A stretch of 64,000 nucleotides of DNA from Agromyces flavus (GTDB lineage Bacteria > Actinomycetota > Actinomycetes > Actinomycetales > Microbacteriaceae): assembly GCF_900104685.1 (NCBI RefSeq), contig NZ_LT629755.1:3534001-3598000 (forward strand), given 5' to 3'. Positions 58,418 through 64,000 of the stretch are shown piece after piece (the first letter of the stretch is position 1; each line of letters starts with the position of its first letter). The notes under the pieces are model-generated. The model did not search any database. It had not been told where the DNA came from and was given only the letters and a program-made list of their open reading frames with translations. A program made the position numbers and the translations under genes.

Positions 58418-59674
58418 TCAGCCCGAGACTCGACCCAACAGCACCTCGGCGAGCGCGATCGCCGTAGCCTCGTCGTTTGCCGACACGTTGATCCAGTCCT
58501 GGCCGACCGCGAGGTCCACCGCGCAGGTCGTGCCGTACCGTTCGTCGCAGCGGATGGATGCCACCTCGCCTGAGGCGAGGCCGTCGAGCTCGATCGGAGT
58601 GGACGTTCCGGCTTGGAGCATCCGCTCGTACGCCCAGCGTCCGTCGTGGAGGCGGTCCACCCGCGCCACCTGATTCATGTCGTCGACGCCCCAGCCGCAG
58701 CCCCACGCGTCGGCGTACAGCCGGGCCTCGGCCCACTCGCTCCACCCGCCGGCCCCGATCATGACCTGCGCGCCGGGCGTGGCCGTGATCGATCGCGCCT
58801 GGTCGAGCGGGATGAGTGCTTCGCAGTCCTCGGCAACCGGCCACGACATCCGCTCGGGCGTCGTCGCCGGGGCGGCCGGTCCGGCTGCACCCACCGTGGC
58901 GACGACGGCATCGACGAGCGGTGACCACCCCGACGCATCCGCGGCGAACCCGCCGCCGGCGAAGGCCGAGACCGTGACCCAGGCGTCACCGACGGCCGAG
59001 CTGGCCCAGCACGAGGTCGCATCGCACTGACGCTCATCGGCCGGCATCCCGTGCTGGTTCGCGTACTGGCTCCATCCCGCGGCGGCTCTCGGGACGACCG
59101 AGACGGTCACGCCCACGTAAGCCGGCTCCGTGCCGTACTGGTCGTTCATCGGCACGCCGTTCGACCACTCGCACACGCTGCCGCCGACCGCGAGGATCGC
59201 CGCGCGCCTCGGGATCGCGATCCCGACGCCGGACTCCGACAGGATCGGATCGATCGCGGCGACGTCCGTCGTGAAGACGCCCGACACGAGGGCAGGATCG
59301 ACCAGGCTCCCGCAGTCCAGGCCGTAGCGGGAGGCCGGCTGCGCCGTGATCGGGGGAGCGGGTGCCGGCGGTGGCGGCGGCGCGCTCGAGGGTGTCACCG
59401 AGTACTCGGTCGTCGGCGGGCTGGTCGGCGTGCTCGCCGGCGTGTCGGCGACCGGGCTCGCCGCGTCATCCTGCGGCGCGGACACCATGAGCGCCACTGC
59501 GGCTCCAGCGCCGACGCCGAAAAGCGCGACCACGCCGAGACCGAACCCGAGGAGGCGGCGGATCGACGTCTGCTTCGCGGGCACCGGTTCGAGGGCGGCC
59601 CGCTCGAGCACGTTGCGCTTCATCGATACGAGGAGGCGCGTCAGGTCGTCCCCAGTGGGAGGTCGAGTCTTCAT
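58418..59674 (-). CDS. Membrane-anchored extracytoplasmic protein coupled to an ECF sigma factor
   Basis: 418 residues. A short cytosolic N-terminus (about 1-42; RPPTGDDLTRLLVSMKRNVLE), one transmembrane helix (about 43-68), a Ser/Thr/Pro linker and a large outer domain with several Cys (DCGSL, CEWS, QCDATSC, DCEAL, GCGWG, RCDERYGTTC). It overlaps the sigma stop by 4 bases (ATGA) and is placed like an anti-sigma factor, but no canonical HxxxCxxC zinc anti-sigma motif is present. Confidence 0.8.
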   Translation of the reverse strand: MKTRPPTGDDLTRLLVSMKRNVLERAALEPVPAKQTSIRRLLGFGLGVVALFGVGAGAAVALMVSAPQDDAASPVADTPASTPTSPPTTEYSVTPSSAPPPPPAPAPPITAQPASRYGLDCGSLVDPALVSGVFTTDVAAIDPILSESGVGIAIPRRAAILAVGGSVCEWSNGVPMNDQYGTEPAYVGVTVSVVPRAAAGWSQYANQHGMPADERQCDATSCWASSAVGDAWVTVSAFAGGGFAADASGWSPLVDAVVATVGAAGPAAPATTPERMSWPVAEDCEALIPLDQARSITATPGAQVMIGAGGWSEWAEARLYADAWGCGWGVDDMNQVARVDRLHDGRWAYERMLQAGTSTPIELDGLASGEVASIRCDERYGTTCAVDLAVGQDWINVSANDEATAIALAEVLLGRVSG

Positions 59675-60222
59675 TCGAGGGTCACCGCCTTCTTCAATCG
59701 GGCCCGGCTTCGGGACACGCGTTGCTTGATTGCGCCGACGCTGAGGTCCAGCCGCTTCGCCGCCTCGGCGTAGGACACGCCTTCGACCAGGCAGAGCTCG
59801 CACACCTGCCGGTCGATCGGTTCGAGTCGTTCGATCTCGTCGAGGACCCAGCGCAGGTCGTCCCGCGCCGCTTCCGCATCGTGATACTCGCGGACGACGT
59901 CGGAGCGGCGTGCCGTGTCGTCGAACTGCTCCGCCCGATTGCGGGCCGCCTTCCTGACGGCGTTCAATCCGAAGTTGCGGCACGTGACGAGGAGCCACGG
60001 CAGCAGCGACGTCTCGACGAGAATGATGTCGGCTGCCTTGCGCCACAGCGTCAGGAACGTGTCCTGCACGATCTCCTCGACATCCATCCGGCCCGGCGCC
60101 AGCGCCCACGCGTACCGCATCACGGCCGGGGCGTGTCGATCGAACACGGCGGCCAACGCCCGTTGATCGCCGCTCGCCACGCGCTGCAGGAGCTCGGCGT
60201 CGGTGCCAGTGCCCTCGTTCAC
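59671..60222 (-). CDS. ECF RNA polymerase sigma factor
   Basis: 183 residues from GTG 60222 (AAGGGGGG upstream). Sigma-70 region 2 at about residues 15-80 (AVFDRHAPAVMRYAWALA, VEEIVQDTFLTLWRKA) and region 4 at about 125-180 (RLEPIDRQVCELCLVEGVSYAEAAKRLDLSVGAIKQRVSRSRARL). No region 3, as in ECF sigmas. The four-base overlap with the membrane protein suggests they are made together; its promoter target is unknown. Confidence 0.92.
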   Translation of the reverse strand: MNEGTGTDAELLQRVASGDQRALAAVFDRHAPAVMRYAWALAPGRMDVEEIVQDTFLTLWRKAADIILVETSLLPWLLVTCRNFGLNAVRKAARNRAEQFDDTARRSDVVREYHDAEAARDDLRWVLDEIERLEPIDRQVCELCLVEGVSYAEAAKRLDLSVGAIKQRVSRSRARLKKAVTLE

Positions 60223-60386
60223 GTGCACACCCCCCTTCACTCTAGGAATGTCGGAAGGCGAGCAGAAGTCACAAGTCGGGGTCGAATCGGTATCGGACGG
60301 TGCGGCCCCATGCGTCCGCGATGACCGGGTGTCGGGCGCCTCGGAGCGCCAAACGAGCGTCGCGAGATTTTGGCGGCCGCCAACAG

Positions 60387-60416
60387 TTGACGGATCATCC
60401 CGACCGCGTCTACTGT
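60387..60416 (+). promoter_or_regulatory. Promoter of the GH91/ABC operon
   Basis: TTGACG (60387-60392), 18 bases, TACTGT (60411-60416). The transcript would begin near 60423, at the first base of the operator, about 80 bases before the first start codon. Confidence 0.7.
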
Positions 60417-60422
60417 CTGATC

Positions 60423-60443
60423 AAACGTTTTGGCAAAACGTTT
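60423..60443. promoter_or_regulatory. LacI-type operator
   Basis: AAACGTTTT GGC AAAACGTTT: perfect 9-base inverted arms, centred at +10 of the predicted transcript. The cognate LacI gene is not in the window; it may be past the right edge. Confidence 0.8.
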
Positions 60444-60501
60444 AGGCACCGCCCCCAACATTTCCCGCCCACCAATCACAGACACGAATGGAGTCGAAGT
60501 G

Positions 60502-61821
60502 ATGAAGCTTCGCACCCGCACCATTGCGCCCGCCACGCGCCGTCTCACCCTCTCGCTCGCCGCCGTGAGCGCCGCCGCCCTCGCGCTCTCCGGCTGCGGC
60601 GTCGGCGGGGGCGAGAACGCGTCGGGCACCGACGAGCTCACGGTCGTCGTCGAAGGCGGCGGACTCGCCGAGCTGCAGCCGATCGCCGACGCCTACAAGG
60701 AGGAGACCGGCACCAAGGTGACGCTCGTCGAGCTGCCGTACGACGGCCTCTACGACCGCATCTCGTCCGAGCTGTCCTCGGGCCAGGTGTCGTTCGACGT
60801 CGCGGCGCTCGACGCGATCTGGCTCAGCGCCTTCGCCGACGGCGTCACGCCGCTCGACGACCTCTTCACCGACGATGTGAAGTCCGACCTCTTCCCCGGC
60901 CTCGTGAGCGAGGCGCAGGTGAACGACGCGTTCGTCGGCATGCCCGTGTGGACCAACTCCGAGATCCTCTTCTACCGCACCGACCTCTTCGAGGATCCGG
61001 CCGAGCAGGCGGCGTTCCAGGAGAAGTACGGCTACGAGCTCGCGCCCCCGACCGACTGGGAGCAGTACCGCGACGTCGCCGAGTTCTTCACGCGCGACAC
61101 CGACGGCGACGGACAGGTCGACCTCTACGGCACCGACGTGAAGGGTGCCGTCGAGACGGAGTGGCTCGCGACGGTCTCGCAGGCCGGCGAGGAGCACATG
61201 GTGCTCGACGCCGAGAGCGGCGAGGTCACGATCGACGACGCCGAGCACCTCGAGGCGCTCGACTACTACACGAGCCTGCTGCCCTTCGCACCCTCGGGCG
61301 CCGCACAGCTCGACTGGGCCGGCGCGCAGAACCTCTTCTACCAGGGCCAGCTCGCGATGATGCGGTTCTGGGGCCACGCGTACACGGGCACGCCCGAGGA
61401 CTCGGTGGTCAAGGACAGCATCGGCGCGGCCCCGATGATCGCGGGTCCCGGCGGCATCGCGGGCGTTCCGGGCGCCTGGTACCTGTCGGTGCCGACGGCG
61501 ACCGACAAGCAGGAGGAGGCGAAGGACTTCATCGCCTACGCCTACGAGCACAACGAGCTCTCGATGGACTCGTGGCTCGGCCTCGCCGCGCGCATCTCGG
61601 CCTTCGAGTCGAAGCAGGGCGAGGAGGGCAAGGAGCACTACGCCGCCCTGCTCGAGACGCTGAACGCGCCGCAGACCCTGGCCCGCCCGGCGACGCCGCA
61701 GTGGCAGGAGATCGTCGACACCGTGCTCACGCCGCTGCTGCAGAAGGCGGTGGAGCCGGGCGCCGACAACGCCGCGCTCCTCGCCGAGGCGAAGGCCCAG
61801 ATCGAGGCGATCGTCGAGTAA
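60502..61821 (+). CDS. Sugar ABC transporter solute-binding lipoprotein
   Basis: 439 residues. Signal peptide with lipobox LSGC at about residues 30-33; CUT1-type binding protein (LTVVVEGGGLAELQPIADAYKEETGTKV, PVWTNSEILFYRTDLF, GVPGAWYLSVPTATDKQEEA). Likely binds a fructose disaccharide or anhydride, inferred from the GH91-like gene downstream. GGAG precedes ATG 60502 by 8 bases. First gene of the operon behind the LacI operator. Confidence 0.93.
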   Translation: MKLRTRTIAPATRRLTLSLAAVSAAALALSGCGVGGGENASGTDELTVVVEGGGLAELQPIADAYKEETGTKVTLVELPYDGLYDRISSELSSGQVSFDVAALDAIWLSAFADGVTPLDDLFTDDVKSDLFPGLVSEAQVNDAFVGMPVWTNSEILFYRTDLFEDPAEQAAFQEKYGYELAPPTDWEQYRDVAEFFTRDTDGDGQVDLYGTDVKGAVETEWLATVSQAGEEHMVLDAESGEVTIDDAEHLEALDYYTSLLPFAPSGAAQLDWAGAQNLFYQGQLAMMRFWGHAYTGTPEDSVVKDSIGAAPMIAGPGGIAGVPGAWYLSVPTATDKQEEAKDFIAYAYEHNELSMDSWLGLAARISAFESKQGEEGKEHYAALLETLNAPQTLARPATPQWQEIVDTVLTPLLQKAVEPGADNAALLAEAKAQIEAIVE

Positions 61822-61825
61822 CGAC

Positions 61826-62896
61826 ATGCGCACCACGATCAGCACCACGCCGGCCGGGGCGGAACTCGCCGCCCCGGCCACGGGGTCCGGTTCGCCAGCC
61901 ACGGAGGTCGTGACATCCGTGGCCCCCGGCGACCCCCAGACCGACATCGGCGGTCGGGGCGGGCGGATGCCGCGCATCGCCGCCCTCCGACCCCGCCGCC
62001 GCCCGACCGGCCTCAGCGACCGCCGCTTCGCACTCCTGCTCATGCTCCCGGCCGCGATCTTCCTCGCGGTGTTCGTGGGCTGGCCGCTCGTGAAGTTCGT
62101 CACCGACAGCTTCTTCGAGATCTCGCCGATCGCCGGCGGGCCCCGGGAGTTCGTCGGGTTCGAGAACTACGCCACGGCGTTCGGGTCCGAGGCCTTCCAG
62201 GAGGCCGCGTGGCGCACGGTCGTCTACACGGTCATCGTCGTCACGGCGGAGTTCGTGCTCGGCCTCGCGGTGGCACTGCTCTTCACCTCGCTCGGGCGCC
62301 GGTCGAACGCCTTCCGCACGCTGTTCATGTACCCGCTCATGATCGCGCCGGTCGTCGCGGGCCTGCTGTGGCGGTTCCTGCTGATCGACAACTTCGGCAT
62401 CGTCAACCAGCTCCTCTTCGAATTGGGCATCATCCAGAGCCCCGACCAGATCCAGTGGCTGAGCGACCCCGACATCGCGCTGTTCTCGGTCGCGCTGCCC
62501 GACATCTGGCTGACGACCTCGTTCATCACGCTCGTGCTGTTCGCGGGCCTGCAGAACATCCCCGGCGACGTGGTCGAGGCCGCGCGCATCGACGGTGCGA
62601 ACTACTGGCGACTGCTCGTGAGCGTCATCATCCCGCTGCTGCGACCCGTCATCGCCGTCGCGCTCATCGTCCGCGGCATCGACGCCGCGCGCGCCTTCGA
62701 CATCATCCTCATCCAGACGGATGGCGGGCCCCAGGGCTCGACGACCACGCTCAGCCTGCTCATCTACCGCACGCTCACGCGCTTCGGCGACCCCGGTCTC
62801 GCGAGCGCGATGGGCACGGTCTACCTCATCGCGATGCTGGCGGTCTCGATCGCCGCGATCGCCCTGATCTGGCGCCCGGGAGGGAACGCACGATGA
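61826..62896 (+). CDS. Sugar ABC transporter permease (MalF type)
   Basis: 356 residues. A Pro/Ala/Thr-rich cytosolic N-terminus of about 65 residues, then six hydrophobic helices, with the EAA loop in DVVEAARIDGANYWRLLVSVIIP (about residues 250-272). It forms the channel with the 62893 permease. Starts 4 bases after the binding-protein stop; its own TGA overlaps the next ATG. Confidence 0.93.
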   Translation: MRTTISTTPAGAELAAPATGSGSPATEVVTSVAPGDPQTDIGGRGGRMPRIAALRPRRRPTGLSDRRFALLLMLPAAIFLAVFVGWPLVKFVTDSFFEISPIAGGPREFVGFENYATAFGSEAFQEAAWRTVVYTVIVVTAEFVLGLAVALLFTSLGRRSNAFRTLFMYPLMIAPVVAGLLWRFLLIDNFGIVNQLLFELGIIQSPDQIQWLSDPDIALFSVALPDIWLTTSFITLVLFAGLQNIPGDVVEAARIDGANYWRLLVSVIIPLLRPVIAVALIVRGIDAARAFDIILIQTDGGPQGSTTTLSLLIYRTLTRFGDPGLASAMGTVYLIAMLAVSIAAIALIWRPGGNAR

Positions 62897-63732
62897 ACCC
62901 GCTCGAGACCCGCGGACGCGTGAGCCGCGTCATCCTCTGGGCCCTGCTCGCCTTCGCGATCGTGCTCTACGGCTTCCCGTTCGCGTACCTGCTGCTCACC
63001 TCGTTCAAGACTCCGCTCGACGCGATCGCCGTGCCGCCGACGGTCATGCCTGAGGTGTGGACGCTCGAGAACTACGTGTCGGCGCTCAGCCGGCAGGGCG
63101 TTCCCGCGGCGCTCGTCAACAGCGTCATCACCGCCGTGATCTCGACCGTGCTGTCGCTCGTGCTCGCGGTGCCGGCGGCGTACGCGATCACCCGCTTCCG
63201 CACCCCGAGCGGCCGCGTGTTCATCGTCGCGGCCCTCGTGACCCGGATGGTGCCGACGATCGCCGTGGGCGCGCCGCTCGTCGAGGTCATGCGTAACCTC
63301 GGCCTCACCGACACGTCCTTCGGCCTGGCCCTCGCGCATACGACGATCTCGCTGCCGCTGTCGATCTGGCTCATGGCGAGCTTCTTCGAGGCGGTGCCCG
63401 ACGAGCTCGACGAGGCCGCCAAGGTCGACGGCTGCTCACGGCTGCAGGCGCTCTGGCGCGTCGTGATTCCCGTCGTCACGGGCGGTCTGGCCGTGACCGC
63501 GATCTTCGCGTTCCTCGCGTCGTGGAACGAATTCCTGTTCGCGCTGCTCCTCACGAGCGTGCGCGCGCAGACGACGCCCATCGTGATCGCGAACTTCCAG
63601 ACGCAGTTCGGCCTCGACTGGGGCGGGATGACGGCGCTCGCCGCGGTCTACTCCGTTCCCGTCATCCTGCTCACCCTGCTCCTCCAGCGCCACATCGTCG
63701 CCGGGCTCACGCTCGGCGCGGTCAAGGGCTGA
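62893..63732 (+). CDS. Sugar ABC transporter permease (MalG type)
   Basis: 279 residues, six helices. EAA loop PDELDEAAKVDGCSRLQALWRVVIP (about residues 175-197). The ATG overlaps the upstream permease by 4 bases (ATGA). No ATPase is encoded in this part of the operon, so a shared MsiK-type ATPase is expected elsewhere. Confidence 0.93.
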   Translation: MNPLETRGRVSRVILWALLAFAIVLYGFPFAYLLLTSFKTPLDAIAVPPTVMPEVWTLENYVSALSRQGVPAALVNSVITAVISTVLSLVLAVPAAYAITRFRTPSGRVFIVAALVTRMVPTIAVGAPLVEVMRNLGLTDTSFGLALAHTTISLPLSIWLMASFFEAVPDELDEAAKVDGCSRLQALWRVVIPVVTGGLAVTAIFAFLASWNEFLFALLLTSVRAQTTPIVIANFQTQFGLDWGGMTALAAVYSVPVILLTLLLQRHIVAGLTLGAVKG

Positions 63733-63759
63733 GGAGACCGAGACCCGAACGGAGCACCG

Positions 63760-64000
63760 ATGCTCAGCAGAAACACCTACGACGTGACGGAATGGCCGCA
63801 CGGCGACCCCTACGACGACCTCGGCGAGGTGATCAACAGCATCATCGCCGACGTGAAGCCGCGCCAGGCCGAGTCGCACGCCGACGGCCGGGGCAAGCCT
63901 GGCGCGGTCATCCACATCCCGCCCGGCGACTACCGCCTGCGCACGCAGGTGCTCATCGACGTCAGCTTCCTGCGGATACAGGGCTCGGGGCACGGCTTCG
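63760..64000 (+). CDS. GH91-like difructose anhydride / inulin fructotransferase, N-terminal part
   Basis: Only the first 80 residues are in the window. TYDVTEWPHGDPYDDLGEV, INSIIADVKPRQ, KPGAVIHIPPGDYRLRTQVLIDVSFLRIQGSGHGF: these strongly recall inulin fructotransferases and DFA III hydrolases (GH91, parallel beta-helix). There is no signal peptide, unlike secreted inulin fructotransferases, so it fits the intracellular DFA III hydrolase branch, which opens difructose anhydride. CGGAGC precedes ATG 63760. Fourth gene of the operon. Confidence 0.75.
   Translation, partial: MLSRNTYDVTEWPHGDPYDDLGEVINSIIADVKPRQAESHADGRGKPGAVIHIPPGDYRLRTQVLIDVSFLRIQGSGHGF

Noticed and set aside
1-64000. tRNA, rRNA, CRISPR, IS and prophage genes
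   Set aside because: I saw no cloverleaf, no spaced repeat array, no transposase or integrase and no phage structural gene.

Overview
The window is a gene-dense (about 70 predicted genes in 64 kb), very GC-rich stretch of actinobacterial chromosome. The protein set (SDRs, TspO-like protein, YbdK-type ligase, APH/aminotransferase fusion, DUF222-HNH protein), GTG/TTG starts, many apparently leaderless genes and a massively over-represented word (GCGGCATCC / GGATGCCGC) point to a high-GC Gram-positive, most likely a Microbacteriaceae member such as an Agromyces-like soil bacterium. The genus is an inference. I see no rRNA, tRNA, CRISPR array, insertion sequence or prophage.

Layout. 1-12 kb: partial SDR, TM2 protein, hydrolase, TspO-like protein, glutamate-cysteine ligase family enzyme, HTH-adenylate cyclase, a 968-residue kinase/aminotransferase fusion, membrane proteins, FUSC exporter and msrB-msrA. 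12-23 kb: 5'-3' exonuclease, secreted and lipoprotein unknowns, epimerases, glycosyltransferase, TetR and GlxA-type regulators. 23-32 kb: VanZ-like protein, gap (GAPDH) with a double hairpin terminator, lipoprotein hydrolase, AlkD-like protein, a TetR/FAD-oxidoreductase divergent pair, transporter, desaturase. 32-42 kb: RibD-like reductase, flavin reductase with nitronate monooxygenase, glutamine-synthetase-like ligase, AlkB, MFS, PPK2, and a long acidic protein ending in an alarmone-hydrolase-like HD domain.

42.9-53.9 kb is the most interesting region: a divergent, LacI-controlled locus that looks like a complete fructosamine (Amadori product) pathway. The minus-strand operon runs solute-binding protein, two permeases, FrlC-like epimerase, FrlB-like SIS deglycase, FrlD-like kinase and an epoxide-hydrolase-family protein. 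The plus-strand operon carries a second FrlB-like deglycase, a second FrlD-like kinase, the LacI regulator and a small membrane protein. Two copies of the same 15-base operator lie in the 359-base divergent promoter region. Thus two deglycase/kinase pairs share one importer and one epimerase.

54-60 kb holds DUF1697 and DUF1761 proteins, a pRiA4b-ORF3-like protein next to a DUF222-HNH endonuclease, and an ECF sigma factor translationally coupled to a membrane protein. From 60.4 kb to the right edge is a second sugar operon: a clear promoter, a perfect LacI-type operator, an ABC importer (binding protein and two permeases), and the start of an enzyme resembling GH91 difructose-anhydride/inulin fructotransferases but lacking a signal peptide. 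This suggests uptake and intracellular hydrolysis of difructose anhydride.

Regulatory signals recur: about 19 genes have a TANNNT-like hexamer 6-7 bases before the start codon (leaderless transcription), nine gene junctions use 4-base ATGA/GTGA overlaps, and several convergent junctions carry strong hairpins.
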